64,000 bases of DNA from NCBI RefSeq assembly GCF_006716305.1, contig NZ_VFOU01000003.1:186001-250000 (forward strand). Reading direction: 5' to 3'. The position numbers were made by a program, and so were the translations under genes. Every line of letters begins with the position of its first letter. The stretch's first letter is position 1. This document shows, piece by piece, positions 1 to 10,319 of this stretch. The notes under the pieces were generated by a model that was not told the DNA's origin, searched no databases, and was given only the letters and a program-made list of their open reading frames with translations. Source of the DNA: Enteractinococcus coprophilus (GTDB lineage Bacteria; Actinomycetota; Actinomycetes; Actinomycetales; Micrococcaceae).

Positions 1-125
1 GCAGCCGGCAACAGCGTAATGATGTAGTTGATGAGCTGGACAGCAACCATCAACAGACTAAGGAAGAAGAAAGCGATGCCAAAATTCTTCGCCTGTCGTG
101 GTTTTGTACCGGCTGCCTTACGCAT
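1..125 (-). CDS. Membrane protein, N-terminal part (runs off the window)
   Basis: The reverse strand reads from an ATG at 125 to the window edge without a stop, giving 41 residues that begin MRKAAGTKPRQAKNFG. A basic N-terminus is followed by a long hydrophobic stretch (roughly residues 17-40) that looks like a membrane helix with the N-terminus inside the cell. A stop lies a few codons upstream, so the ATG is the only good start. The product cannot be named from this fragment. It faces the same way as the next genes but is separated from them by a terminator-like hairpin. Confidence 0.6.
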   Translation of the reverse strand, partial: MRKAAGTKPRQAKNFGIAFFFLSLLMVAVQLINYIITLLPA

Positions 126-230
126 CTGCGAATCACTTTCTCAACGAGTTATCATGAACGGTGCCAGTTTCAGCACATCGTTGTCCACACTATCCACCCC
201 CCCGGATGCTCGACCATCCGGAGTAATAAT

Positions 231-261
231 TTGGGCCGGTCAGCTCAGCTGACCGGCCCAA
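231..261 (-). terminator. Hairpin terminator after the 281-841 gene
   Basis: A perfect 15-bp inverted repeat (TTGGGCCGGTCAGCT and its complement, one central base) lies just after the stop of the minus-strand gene ending at 281. It is followed on that strand by an AT-rich tail (AAATTATT), as expected for intrinsic termination. Confidence 0.75.
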
Positions 262-280
262 AACAAGTGTTATGAACGCA

Positions 281-841
281 TTAGCCTTGGAGAGACTTAT
301 GGAGAGCAAACCAGCGATGGGTTTGTTTATCTAAAGCCTGAATGATCCACCAGATAGTCACCAAGACAATGACCCAGTTGATGATGGTGCCGAAGAGTAT
401 CATGCCTGATTGGGCACCGTAATCGGTGGCGAACAACAAACTGTAAGCAGATGAGATCAAAAACAGGATGGCTAGGACCAAGCCCATGAAGCGTGCCCAG
501 TTGCGATTCGCGCGCAGACCCAGACCAACGATAACAAACAGCACCACATTGATGGCCAGGAGAACGATGGCCATGACCAGCGTTGCAGCAAAGGCTGTAT
601 CGAGCATCTGAGGGGTCATCGCTTGGTATTCATTGGGCGGTAGATAGGCTTCCAAATAAGCAGCCGGACCTGCAGTCTGCATGGCGACAATGCCAATCAC
701 TCCCGCGAGCACGTGCAGAATCATAAGCACCCACACGAGGCTCTTGGTCAAGCGAGCGCTGCGCGGTTCGGTACCGATATTGGTCATATCGGTTGGTGAA
801 TATGGGGTCGTACCGTATTTATTTTCTGGTGTGTCAGTCAT
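281..841 (-). CDS. Four-helix membrane protein of unknown function
   Basis: The product is 186 residues from the ATG at 841, which sits 7 bases after a GAGGA ribosome site; an ATG at 847 is too close to that site. A polar N-terminus of about 30 residues is followed by four predicted membrane helices, at about residues 33-54, 85-113, 119-143 and 150-175. The loop between helices 1 and 2 is probably outside the cell. I do not recognise the family. The gene lies 42 bp downstream of the ABC permease on the same strand and may be transcribed with it, ending at the hairpin at 231-261. Confidence 0.7.
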   Translation of the reverse strand: MTDTPENKYGTTPYSPTDMTNIGTEPRSARLTKSLVWVLMILHVLAGVIGIVAMQTAGPAAYLEAYLPPNEYQAMTPQMLDTAFAATLVMAIVLLAINVVLFVIVGLGLRANRNWARFMGLVLAILFLISSAYSLLFATDYGAQSGMILFGTIINWVIVLVTIWWIIQALDKQTHRWFALHKSLQG

Positions 842-883
842 CAGCATTCCTCTTCATTTCGCAGTACTCCAGGTAGTGGAATA

Positions 884-2185
884 CTAGTCATACCGTAGGG
901 CTTCGATAGGATCTTTGGTTGCGGCTCGTCGTGCTGGTAGCGTCCCCGCCAAAAATGCGATGCCAATAATCACCAGGGCAATAACCAGCAACGCCAGCGG
1001 CTCTATTGCATATAACGTTAGTCCAGGAACTGAATCCAGCGGCCCGTTGATTAGCAAGGCGTTACCAACAACGCCAACCACACTGCCAAGACCTATCCCA
1101 ATAACCGAACCGAGCAAACCGATCACAATAGCTTCGGTTGAAAACAGGGTGAAGACTTTCCCGCTGGTCATCCCTAGCGCCTTGTATAGGCCAATCTGTC
1201 GGGTGCGTTCCTGCACAGAAATCAACAGGGTGTTGACGATGCCAAAGCTTGCTGCCAGCAGTGCGATCAGCGCGAAGCCATTGAATACCCAAGTAATCGC
1301 ATCAATGATTCCGCCAATGAAGCCCATTTGGTCTTCAACGGTCTGGCCGACCATGTCGATCTCTTCAAGATCAGCCTTAATCTGCGCTTCGTTTGTGGCT
1401 AGATCATGGACGGTGGCCATGGCCTGGATATAGGTGAACGGAATGGTCGTGCCGCCGGCGGTGTTATTGATCTCCGCAATCTGCTGGGTCAGCCCAAAGG
1501 ATGGGATCGGAGACGTGCCTGCACCGGTGATCGTTTCTTCAGCCACGCCCACAACGGTGGCCTCGATGGTTTCCGCATTGCCCTCGAGATCTTGGGCCGT
1601 AATGATGACTTCTTGATCGATGACATCGTCTGCGTTGGCGACGTCGTCAATATCAAAAGCTGACAACCAGGAGGTAGGGATAACAAGCTCATAGGCGTCT
1701 TCGGCATTTGAGCCCGGCCCACCCGCAGCATATTCCACCATGCTCTGCTCTGAAGCGAAGCCAGCCGAGGGCACCGTGTATCGTGTGCCATCAGGAGTCT
1801 CGAGGTATTCGATATCAACAAAAATCACCGGATCGACAAATTCGATGTTCTCAATTTGTTCGATTTCCTCGATATCTTCTTCATCCATGGAGGGGATGCC
1901 GAAATCTGAGACGGTCCCTTGAGCATCTGGATCATACTCTTGGGGTTCACCGGCGGTCAGCCCCACGTTGGCGTCCATGGTTTGGGCGGGCATGACCGAC
2001 ACCTGGTTAGTGTCGCCCATCGCATCAACTTGCGCATCTATGTACTTATTGATGCCTGCCCCAATGCCGGAGGTCATGGTCAGGGTAAAAGCACCAATGA
2101 CGACGGCGATGACGGTCAGAAAGGTGCGCAGCTTGGTGCGCATCGTATTAGCTAGTGCCGTGGTAAAAATGTCGCGGAGTTTCAT
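884..2185 (-). CDS. ABC transporter permease, MacB/FtsX type
   Basis: The 433-residue protein has the MacB-like layout. One N-terminal membrane helix (about residues 20-42) is followed by a large acidic extracytoplasmic domain (about 43-290), then three helices forming the FtsX domain (about 293-325, 345-375 and 395-420). The C-terminus ends in LPARRAATKDPIEALRYD, which is typical of the family. The gene overlaps the end of its ATPase gene by 4 bases (ATGA), so the two are translationally coupled. MacB-type transporters usually act as mechanotransmission exporters of peptides, lipoproteins or drugs; the substrate here is unknown. Confidence 0.9.
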   Translation of the reverse strand: MKLRDIFTTALANTMRTKLRTFLTVIAVVIGAFTLTMTSGIGAGINKYIDAQVDAMGDTNQVSVMPAQTMDANVGLTAGEPQEYDPDAQGTVSDFGIPSMDEEDIEEIEQIENIEFVDPVIFVDIEYLETPDGTRYTVPSAGFASEQSMVEYAAGGPGSNAEDAYELVIPTSWLSAFDIDDVANADDVIDQEVIITAQDLEGNAETIEATVVGVAEETITGAGTSPIPSFGLTQQIAEINNTAGGTTIPFTYIQAMATVHDLATNEAQIKADLEEIDMVGQTVEDQMGFIGGIIDAITWVFNGFALIALLAASFGIVNTLLISVQERTRQIGLYKALGMTSGKVFTLFSTEAIVIGLLGSVIGIGLGSVVGVVGNALLINGPLDSVPGLTLYAIEPLALLVIALVIIGIAFLAGTLPARRAATKDPIEALRYD

Positions 2186-2892
2186 GCGTTCACCACCGAG
2201 TCTTCAATGATCTGACCGTCTTGAATGCGTATTTGGCGAGCGCATTTGGCAGCAAGATCTTCATCGTGGGTGACCACGATCAGTGTCTGGCCTTGCTCAT
2301 TGAGTCCAAACAGAATGTCTTCGACAACGGCGGAGGTTTCTGAATCAAGGTTGCCGGTAGGTTCGTCGGCAAACAGGATTTCTGGGGAGTTGATGAGTGC
2401 CCGGGCAATAGAGACGCGCTGCTGTTGCCCACCAGAAAGGTTGATGGCCTTAGCCTTGAGCTTGTCGCCCATCTCTAACATTTCGAGGATTTCGGTCCCC
2501 TGACGGTGACGTTCTGCCTTAGGGACTTTGGCGATTTTCAGCGGTAGGGTGGCATTTTCTAGCACGGTTTCATGGGCATTGAGAAAGAACTGTTGGAAGA
2601 CAAACCCGAAGGTGGTGTTTCGGACCTTGGCGATTTGTTTGGGTTTAAGATCTGAGACGACCTGGCCGCGCATCGCAACGACGCCTGAAGTCGGTTGGTC
2701 AAGCAGGGCGAGCAGGTGCATCAGGGTCGATTTTCCCGACCCAGATTTCCCGATGATCGCAACCGATTCACCCTGGTGGATTTCAAAGGTGAGACCTTGG
2801 AGGGCTGCGACGCGGTTTTCGCCGGTGCCAAATACCCGCACGAGGTTTTCAGTTTCTAATAGTGGTGGGCTTTCAAGAGGAGAAGCAGTCAC
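2182..2892 (-). CDS. ABC transporter ATP-binding protein, MacB/LolD type
   Basis: The 236-residue ATPase has Walker A GKSGSGKST, the signature LSGGQQQR, Walker B ILFADEPT with the D-loop following, and the switch histidine in VVTHDE. The start is GTG at 2892, preceded by AAAGGGA. It is the first gene of a two-gene unit with the permease, which overlaps it by 4 bases. It supplies ATP hydrolysis for the MacB-like permease on the cytoplasmic face of the membrane. The family is secure; the substrate is not visible from the sequence. Confidence 0.93.
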   Translation of the reverse strand: MTASPLESPPLLETENLVRVFGTGENRVAALQGLTFEIHQGESVAIIGKSGSGKSTLMHLLALLDQPTSGVVAMRGQVVSDLKPKQIAKVRNTTFGFVFQQFFLNAHETVLENATLPLKIAKVPKAERHRQGTEILEMLEMGDKLKAKAINLSGGQQQRVSIARALINSPEILFADEPTGNLDSETSAVVEDILFGLNEQGQTLIVVTHDEDLAAKCARQIRIQDGQIIEDSVVNA

Positions 2893-3664
2893 GATGGTCC
2901 CTTTAAGACAGTTTTTTTGGATCTAGTAAGTAGTCTGCCAAAATACGTTCCTGCTGACTTCCACTTCGCGACTGATCTTTTGCTACGTCTGCGGGATGAG
3001 TTCACTGCAGGTGGGCAACCGTTCCCGATCAGTCGGTCGCCTGATCTTTCGTCAAATGCGGTGACGAGCATTGTCGTGAGATGCCGCCAAGACCAGGCAT
3101 TGTTCAATCACTTCGGCAGTTGGGCTTAGTAACGAACCAAGTCGGAGTGGAATTACTGGCAGATTCAAGTTCTCTGCGCACCACCTCCAAAAAAGCGCCC
3201 GACGATACCGGTCCTAGTACAACCGTGGATCTCGAATGCTTGTCGTCCCCCACAGCAGTAGCCATTCACCCGCTTCACAGGGCCAGCGTCAATGTCATGC
3301 ACGCGAATGTCTTGACCGCGTGACGGGGTGCTCGGATAATGAAAGCACCATGAACGCAAAGCACCGGGACCGGTATGCTCCCGTTCACGTGAAACCGATG
3401 TGAAAACAGTTGAAAGGACATTTTCCACTACGTCTAGCCGCATTGGGCACCGATGCGCATCGAATAAGGGCCTAAAGTATGAGCCTTCTGGCCATTCAGT
3501 TGCTGGGTTATTTCATAGATCACACTTCTGGGCTCGTACTGGCGGCTATCTGCAGACGGAACTCCTTGTCCCGGTACGCTCCATCCCCGCGCAGCAACCT
3601 GCAGAACATCCGGCAGCAGGCCACCTGGAATTTCCTCATGGATGTACGTTGAGAGGAAAGTATC
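2893..3664. other. 772-bp stretch with no recognisable gene
   Basis: No reading frame here has both a plausible ribosome site and a recognisable product. The region must hold the divergent promoters of the ABC transporter operon (minus) and the DUF4389 gene (plus). On the minus strand, one frame between about 3273 and 3056 reads as protein-like sequence (for example LNLPVIPLRLGSLLSP) interrupted by a TAG near 3214. This may be a decayed gene or chance. I see no tRNA, repeat array or insertion-sequence end. Confidence 0.5.
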
Positions 3665-5203
3665 ATGTCTACATTCGACAGCACACCCACTTCCCCGCCG
3701 CCTACCTATCCCCCGCAGCCGGCCCGGATGAAAGCGGGCCACTGGGTTCTGTTGATCATCGGCGTTCTACTTGCTCTGCTCGGGTTGGTCCTGTGCGTCA
3801 TTGGGATAACCGCTATGACAGTGGATGCCGCTCAGCGTGATGGACAATATATAACTTTTGAATCTGAAAAAATACAGACGACAGGCTACGCTGTGCTGAG
3901 CCCATCCGTAGTCGTGATCCCTGATGAGCTCGGGAGCCCAACAGTGCCTGCGCCCGGGGACATAGCCAATCTGCAGGTGCGGGTTACGTCAAGCGTCCCA
4001 GACCAGGAGATCTTTGTTGGTATTGGACCAGCCTCGGATGTCGCTACCTATTTGCAGGATGTTCCGCATTCTGAGTTGGGACATGAGTCATGGAATCATG
4101 ACGGAACCAAGTTGTTCTCTTCGCCAAGGAGTGCCGAGGCACCTGTAACTCAAGGAACCAGCGTCCCAACAGATCCAACAGGGCAAACATTTTGGACCCA
4201 ATCTGCATCGGGTACTGGTACTCAGGAAATCACCTGGGATTTTGAACCTGGCCAGTGGTCACTGGTCATTATGAATGCGGATGCGTCAAGACCCGTGTGG
4301 GTGGACGTTCAGGCCGGGGTGCGCTCAGATCTCGCCCATGACGTGTTCGGATCCGTGGGCATAGGCCTATTCCTGACCGGACTAGCCGCCTTCGCAGTGG
4401 GCATTGTGCTGCTATTGCTTGGGGCGGCCGGCTTAGGGCGTTCCATCGATCCGGTCCTGGCGGCAGGGACTCAGCACAACGAACCGCCGTCCACGGTGTA
4501 CCCAGTCCGCCTTACCGGTCATCTCATTGAGCCGTTATCGCGGTGGCTTTGGCTTGTGAAATGGCTCTTGGCAATCCCGCACTTTATCATCCTGGCGTTG
4601 TTGGGTTTCGCCTTGGTAGCCACAACGATTGCCTCCGGCTTTACCATTCTATTCACAGCGCGGTATCCGAGACCGTGGTTTGCATTTAGCGTCGGAGTCC
4701 TGCGCTGGACGTGGCGCGTGGGGTTTTATTCATACTCGGCGCTTGGAACAGACCGCTATCCACCGTTCACACTGGCATCCGTGGATTACCCAGCAGATTT
4801 CGATGTGGCGTATCCTGAACGACTCTCCAGAGGACTGGTTCTGGTCAAATGGTGGCTGTTGGCCATTCCACATGTGATCATTGTCGGCATTTTGACCACG
4901 GGTAGCATGGGGGCGACCTGGGTCATGTCCACCGAAGCGGATACTTGGGTCCAAACCTCCAGTGGGGTGCCTTCGTTGTTGGGCGTGTTAGTACTCATCA
5001 CCGCCTTGATCCTGTTGTTCACGGCCAACTACAGGGCAGGGTTGTTTGCTCTGATCATGGGAATTAACCGGTGGGCCTACCGAGTGTCCTCATACGTGTT
5101 GCTCTTGCGCGATGATTACCCGCCCTTCCGACTGGACCAGGGGCCTGTCGAACCGCCATTCTTGGAGCCCGACCCCTCGAGTTCCAAACCGGTGACACGC
5201 TAA
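3665..5203 (+). CDS. DUF4389 domain membrane protein with duplicated domain
   Basis: The 512-residue protein starts with a proline-rich cytoplasmic segment, then a membrane helix (about 27-50). An extracytoplasmic region (about 50-225) precedes a second helix (about 228-258). The C-terminal half carries two copies of a DUF4389-like unit. Each begins with a helix of the form LVKWLLAIPH (about 295-308) or LVKWWLLAIPH (about 394-406), continues with an F-T-A-R/N-Y motif, and ends in a Y-P-P-F motif. GAGGAAAG precedes the ATG at 3665. Function is unknown; the family is common in actinobacterial membranes. The gene stands alone and ends at the hairpin at 5237-5276. Confidence 0.85.
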   Translation: MSTFDSTPTSPPPTYPPQPARMKAGHWVLLIIGVLLALLGLVLCVIGITAMTVDAAQRDGQYITFESEKIQTTGYAVLSPSVVVIPDELGSPTVPAPGDIANLQVRVTSSVPDQEIFVGIGPASDVATYLQDVPHSELGHESWNHDGTKLFSSPRSAEAPVTQGTSVPTDPTGQTFWTQSASGTGTQEITWDFEPGQWSLVIMNADASRPVWVDVQAGVRSDLAHDVFGSVGIGLFLTGLAAFAVGIVLLLLGAAGLGRSIDPVLAAGTQHNEPPSTVYPVRLTGHLIEPLSRWLWLVKWLLAIPHFIILALLGFALVATTIASGFTILFTARYPRPWFAFSVGVLRWTWRVGFYSYSALGTDRYPPFTLASVDYPADFDVAYPERLSRGLVLVKWWLLAIPHVIIVGILTTGSMGATWVMSTEADTWVQTSSGVPSLLGVLVLITALILLFTANYRAGLFALIMGINRWAYRVSSYVLLLRDDYPPFRLDQGPVEPPFLEPDPSSSKPVTR

Positions 5204-5236
5204 AGCTCCGGCCAATCGACTGGATGCTGGAACGCA

Positions 5237-5276
5237 AAAGCACGGTAACGGATGCTCATATCCTTGACCGTGCTTT
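5237..5276. terminator. Bidirectional terminator between convergent genes
   Basis: Perfect 10-bp arms AAAGCACGGT and ACCGTGCTTT are separated by 20 bases. The hairpin lies between the ends of the DUF4389 gene (plus) and trpS (minus), with A-rich and T-rich flanks suited to both directions. Confidence 0.7.
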
Positions 5277-5296
5277 CAATCGCTGTATAACAGGAC

Positions 5297-6379
5297 TTAG
5301 CGCGCTAGTGGAAGAAACCCACTCTTTTTGTAGACGTCATCCAGGACAGGGGCTGCGACACTCCGTGCCTTTTCTGCCCCCAAGGCCAGGATCCGGTCAA
5401 GTTCTGCCGGATCATCAAGCAGTTCCAGTGCCCGTGTGCGGATCGGGGTCAGACGGTCAGTCACAGCTTCAGCCAGGTCGACCTTGAGGTGACCGTACAT
5501 CTTGCCTTCATAGGCCTTGACGAGGTCATCGACACTTCGGTCGGTGACGGCGGCAAAGATATCCAACAGGTTCGACACACCTGGTTTATTGGCTCGGTCG
5601 TAGTAGATTTCTGTGCCCGCATCGGTCACCGCCGACTTAATGCGTTTGGCGGTGACTTTCGGTTCGTCCAGGATATTAATCAGCCCGTTGGGTGATTGCG
5701 CGGATTTTGACATCTTGGCGGTTGGTTCTTGGAGGTCATAGATCCGTGCGCCAGCCTCGGGATAGAAACCGACGGGCACCACAAAGGTTTCCCCGTGACG
5801 GTGATTGAAACGCTGCGCCAACGTACGGGTCAGCTCGATGTGTTGACGCTGGTCATCGCCCACTGGGACACCGTGCGGCTGGTATAGCAGGATATCTGCG
5901 GCCATGAGCATCGGATAGGTAAATAAGCCCACTCCGGCAGCGTCCACACCATCGCGGGCGGATTTGTCCTTGAACTGGGTCATGCGCGATGCCTCACCCA
6001 TGCCGGTCATACACGTCAGAATCCACGTTAGCTGGGTGTGTTCTGGGATGTGCGACTGCACAAACAGCGTTGAACGTTCCGGATCGATGCCCGCGGCAAT
6101 GTATTGTGCAGCGGCTACCCGGGTCCGTTTCGTCAGATCTTCGGGATCCTGGGGCACCGTGATGGCGTGCAGATCCGGAATGAAATAGAAGGCTTCAAAG
6201 TCCTCTTGGACTTTGACCCAGTTGACTAAAGCGCCCAGGTAGTTGCCCAGGTGCAACGAGTCCGCTGACGGTTGCATCCCTGACAACACCCGAGGGTGTG
6301 CTGCAGCCGAGGTGAGGTGGGCAGTCTTGGTGAGGTCAGTGGCAAGGATATCGGCCGGTGTTGGTTGGCTGGTGGACAC
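5297..6379 (-). CDS. trpS: Tryptophan--tRNA ligase
   Basis: The 360-residue class I aminoacyl-tRNA synthetase charges tRNA-Trp with tryptophan in the cytoplasm. It shows the HIGH-type motif in LHLGNYLG (about residue 42) and the KMSKS loop (about 225), plus the family signatures GDDQRQH and [10 protein letters not shown]. Length is normal for bacterial TrpS. The start ATG at 6379 is preceded by AGAAAGG. It is the last gene of a minus-strand series, 11 bp after xth, and is probably cotranscribed with xth and the membrane protein upstream of it. Confidence 0.97.
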   Translation of the reverse strand: MSTSQPTPADILATDLTKTAHLTSAAAHPRVLSGMQPSADSLHLGNYLGALVNWVKVQEDFEAFYFIPDLHAITVPQDPEDLTKRTRVAAAQYIAAGIDPERSTLFVQSHIPEHTQLTWILTCMTGMGEASRMTQFKDKSARDGVDAAGVGLFTYPMLMAADILLYQPHGVPVGDDQRQHIELTRTLAQRFNHRHGETFVVPVGFYPEAGARIYDLQEPTAKMSKSAQSPNGLINILDEPKVTAKRIKSAVTDAGTEIYYDRANKPGVSNLLDIFAAVTDRSVDDLVKAYEGKMYGHLKVDLAEAVTDRLTPIRTRALELLDDPAELDRILALGAEKARSVAAPVLDDVYKKSGFLPLAR

Positions 6380-6390
6380 ATCGAGCCTTT

Positions 6391-7245
6391 CTAGAACTGG
6401 TAGTCGACCACGACGGGTGAGTGGTCTGAGAAGCGGCGGTCATACGATGGCGCACGGTCTACCACGGCTTTGGTGACTTTTTCCGCCAGTGGTGGGGTCG
6501 CCATGTGATAGTCGATGCGCCAACCGGCATCATTATCAAATGCTTTACCGCGGTAGGACCACCAGGTATACGGGCCTGCGACGTCGCCGGCTATCTTGCG
6601 GCCAACGTCGACCCAGCTTAGGTGTTCTTCGGAGAAGAACTTATCGAAATAAGCACGTTCCTCGGGGAGGAAACCGGCGTTTTTGACGTTGCCCTTCCAG
6701 TTTTTGATGTCGAGTTCAGTGTGTCCGACGTTGAGGTCGCCGGTGATCACCGAGTGTGGGTTGCGGTCCTGCATTTTCGGCAGGTAGTCGACCATCGCGT
6801 CCAGGAATTCATATTTGTCGTCCTGTTTTGGAGTATCGACATCACCAGAGTGCACATACACACTGGCAACCGAAAGTTTCGACCCCTCTGGCGTGACAAA
6901 ATCGGCTTCGACCCAGCGACCCGAGTCATTGATGCCATCAGCCAGGCCGGTGCGGGTCTCGAGTGGTTTGTAGCGCGATGCAATGGCAACCCCGGCTCGA
7001 CCTTTGTCTTTGCATTCATCGGCGTGAATGTAAACAGATTCCCATTCGTCACCCACGATATCGGTGAGCAGTTTTTCCAGGATATCGCCCGGTGCACGAA
7101 CTTCCTGCAGGGTGATGATGTCGATATTGCGATCGGCAAACCAGGTGGCCATGTCGCGTTTGTGGGCAGCACGAATACCGTTGATATTAACGGTTGCTAC
7201 CCGAAGTGTGTTATCAGCCTTTGGATCAGCAGCGTTAGAATGCAT
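6391..7245 (-). CDS. xth: Exodeoxyribonuclease III / AP endonuclease
   Basis: The 284-residue protein belongs to the exonuclease-endonuclease-phosphatase fold and acts in base excision repair, cutting 5' of abasic sites and trimming 3' ends. Visible catalytic motifs are NINGIRA near the N-terminus, LQEVRA (metal-binding Glu), TGDLNVGH (Asp and Asn) and the C-terminal [10 protein letters not shown] (Asp-His pair). It starts 8 bp after the upstream membrane-protein gene and ends 11 bp before trpS, so it probably shares their transcript. Confidence 0.95.
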   Translation of the reverse strand: MHSNAADPKADNTLRVATVNINGIRAAHKRDMATWFADRNIDIITLQEVRAPGDILEKLLTDIVGDEWESVYIHADECKDKGRAGVAIASRYKPLETRTGLADGINDSGRWVEADFVTPEGSKLSVASVYVHSGDVDTPKQDDKYEFLDAMVDYLPKMQDRNPHSVITGDLNVGHTELDIKNWKGNVKNAGFLPEERAYFDKFFSEEHLSWVDVGRKIAGDVAGPYTWWSYRGKAFDNDAGWRIDYHMATPPLAEKVTKAVVDRAPSYDRRFSDHSPVVVDYQF

Positions 7246-7253
7246 AGTTCTTT

Positions 7254-7853
7254 CTAGTTGATGACGTCGCCAGTAATGGTGTTGGAACCATTGTCAGCAT
7301 CCGGTTTGGAGGTGTTGTGACGGTTCGGGTTGATCATGTCACGGGCGTTGTGGGCGGTCATCTCAATGGTATCCAGCGCCCGATCGATCATTTCAAAATC
7401 TGCCTGATCGATGCCCCGAGCAAGTTCTTCGGTAATGACCCGTTTTTGGACTTCAACGATTTTCAGTGAGTGGTCAACTTTGGTGTCTCGCATCGGGTCG
7501 GTTGCATCCACCACTGTGCCGCCAGCGGTTGCAGCGGCGATATTCGAGTTGAAATCCCTGGCGGTTTTGTGCACTGCTCGTGCCCCACGAGACACCATCA
7601 TCAGTGAGACCAGCGACAGGATCAACCAGCCGCCGGCGACGGCCACGACCATCCAACCGATGATGTCATTCTGGTTTGCCGCGAAGATGACGGCCACAAT
7701 AAAGGCGATAACGACTACCAGCAGGACGACATTAGAAAGTCGTAAACCGCGGCGATGTGTTGAAGATTCGATGGACTGCATGGTTTCCAGTATCTCGTAT
7801 TTGCGATGTCGTGCCCAATTGGCCACCGACATTATCCCGTACGCTAACACCAT
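7254..7853 (-). CDS. Small membrane protein of unknown function
   Basis: The predicted product is 199 residues from the ATG at 7853; the ATG at 7829 (MSVANWARHRK) is an equally plausible start. A basic stretch near residues 35-38 precedes two membrane helices, about residues 40-60 and 65-88. The long soluble C-terminal part is rich in acidic residues and Asn and lies presumably in the cytoplasm. I do not recognise the family. It leads the group with xth and trpS and is separated from folD by a hairpin. Confidence 0.7.
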   Translation of the reverse strand: MVLAYGIMSVANWARHRKYEILETMQSIESSTHRRGLRLSNVVLLVVVIAFIVAVIFAANQNDIIGWMVVAVAGGWLILSLVSLMMVSRGARAVHKTARDFNSNIAAATAGGTVVDATDPMRDTKVDHSLKIVEVQKRVITEELARGIDQADFEMIDRALDTIEMTAHNARDMINPNRHNTSKPDADNGSNTITGDVIN

Positions 7854-7858
7854 AATCC

Positions 7859-7888
7859 CTCGACCCGTCTGATGACCGGCCGAGGGAT
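7859..7888 (-). terminator. Hairpin after folD
   Basis: An imperfect hairpin with arms CCCTCG and CGAGGG, plus further internal pairing, lies between the stop of folD and the next gene and is followed on the minus strand by ATTAT. It is the likely folD terminator, though the T-tract is weak. Confidence 0.5.
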
Positions 7889-7918
7889 GAACGGTACTAG
7901 CGTGGTTTCGGAAGAATC

Positions 7919-8803
7919 TTAGCCTTTTGCCGCGTTGAGTTCGGCAATTTCGACGACGTTGGCGACCAACTCCACGCGGGTCATCGGACCCACGCCACCT
8001 GGGTTGGGCGACATCGCAGAGGCTACTTCGGCGACGTCGGGCGCCACATCGCCTACGATGCGGGTTTTGCCGTCGTCTTTGGTTTCACGGGTCACCCCAA
8101 CATCCAGGATGACCACACCGTCTTTGACTTTATCTTTGGTGACCATACCGGGGTTGCCAGCGGCGGCGATGATGATGTCGGCCTGACCGATCAGCTCATC
8201 CATGTTGGAGGTGCCGGTGTGGGCGGCGATGACGGTGGCATTGACGTCACGACGGGTAAACAGCAGCGTTGCCGGGCGCCCGATGGTAATCCCGCGACCA
8301 ATGACCAGCACGGTTTTGCCCTTGGTCTCGATGTCATATCGACGCAGCAGGGTCAGACAACCCTTGGGAGTGCAGGGCAGCGGCCAGGTGATCTCGCCGC
8401 CAGCGTTAGCGACGAGCCGACCTAGGTTTAGCGGGTGTAGGCCGTCGGCGTCTTTGCCCGGGTCGATGGCTTCCAGCACAGTATCGGTATCGATGTGTTT
8501 GGGCAGTGGCAACTGGACGATATAGCCGGTGCATTCCGGGTCGTTGTTGAGTTCATTGATGACGTCCAAGACTTCTTCTTGGGTCGCTGATTCGTCGAGC
8601 TCGCGGTGCAACGAGTTGATGCCGACTTCTTCCATGTCACGGATTTTAGCGCCCACATAGGATTGCGAGGCTGGGTCAGCGCCAACCAGGACGGTTCCGA
8701 GCCCGGGGGTAATGCCCTGTTCTTTGAGTTTGGCAACTCGCTTCGCGAGATCTTCTTTCATCGCAGCCGCGGTGGCGCGGCCGTCTAGTTTCAGCGCAGT
8801 CAT
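7919..8803 (-). CDS. folD: Bifunctional methylenetetrahydrofolate dehydrogenase/cyclohydrolase
   Basis: FolD interconverts 5,10-methylene-, methenyl- and 10-formyl-tetrahydrofolate using NADP. The ATG at 8803 ([15 protein letters not shown]) follows AAGGACG and gives 294 residues, the usual length; a longer frame opens upstream but adds no conserved sequence. Motifs seen are [12 protein letters not shown] (catalytic Tyr and Lys), [17 protein letters not shown], the nucleotide-binding GRGITIGRP and the C-terminal [11 protein letters not shown]. The gene lies downstream of glyA on the same strand, which links serine-derived one-carbon units to formyl-THF. PurU at 15.5 kb and PurN/PurH at 30-32 kb act on the same pool. 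Confidence 0.96.
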   Translation of the reverse strand: MTALKLDGRATAAAMKEDLAKRVAKLKEQGITPGLGTVLVGADPASQSYVGAKIRDMEEVGINSLHRELDESATQEEVLDVINELNNDPECTGYIVQLPLPKHIDTDTVLEAIDPGKDADGLHPLNLGRLVANAGGEITWPLPCTPKGCLTLLRRYDIETKGKTVLVIGRGITIGRPATLLFTRRDVNATVIAAHTGTSNMDELIGQADIIIAAAGNPGMVTKDKVKDGVVILDVGVTRETKDDGKTRIVGDVAPDVAEVASAMSPNPGGVGPMTRVELVANVVEIAELNAAKG

Positions 8804-8854
8804 GATGAAGCGACGTCCTTGTCTGGTTGGTGTGACTTTCAACGTTAACCCGCG

Positions 8855-8891
8855 TCCGGGCCCAACCACTTAGTGTAGTGACGGGCCCGGA
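8855..8891 (-). terminator. Hairpin between glyA and folD
   Basis: Perfect 9-bp GC-rich arms TCCGGGCCC and GGGCCCGGA lie 31 bp beyond the glyA stop and 52 bp before folD. There is no clear T-run, so it may reduce rather than stop read-through into folD. Confidence 0.55.
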
Positions 8892-8921
8892 GCGTGTCAT
8901 TAGTCGGCGAGCACTGGTGGC

Positions 8922-10202
<1,281 letters not shown>

Positions 10203-10307
10203 CGCACTCCTGGTGAAAAATTCTCAACGACGCAACTCATCATAGTGCGCCCTGCCGCTCCCGGCGTGCAGTTGTCGTTGACCACAGCTTTATGTCAAGG
10301 CCTGAAC

Positions 10308-10313
10308 TACGCT
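10308..10313 (+). promoter_or_regulatory. Putative leaderless -10 element (TACGCT)
   Basis: TACGCT ends 6 bases before the ATG at 10320, so transcription would begin at or next to the start codon. The only purine-rich sequence is a G run that touches the ATG, too close to act as a normal ribosome site. Confidence 0.5.
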
Positions 10314-10319
10314 GGGGGC

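Noticed and set aside
8804-8869. Extended N-terminus of FolD (22 more codons)
   Set aside because: FolD proteins begin near the MTALKLDG segment, which has its own ribosome site; the extension is Arg/Gly-rich and unconserved.
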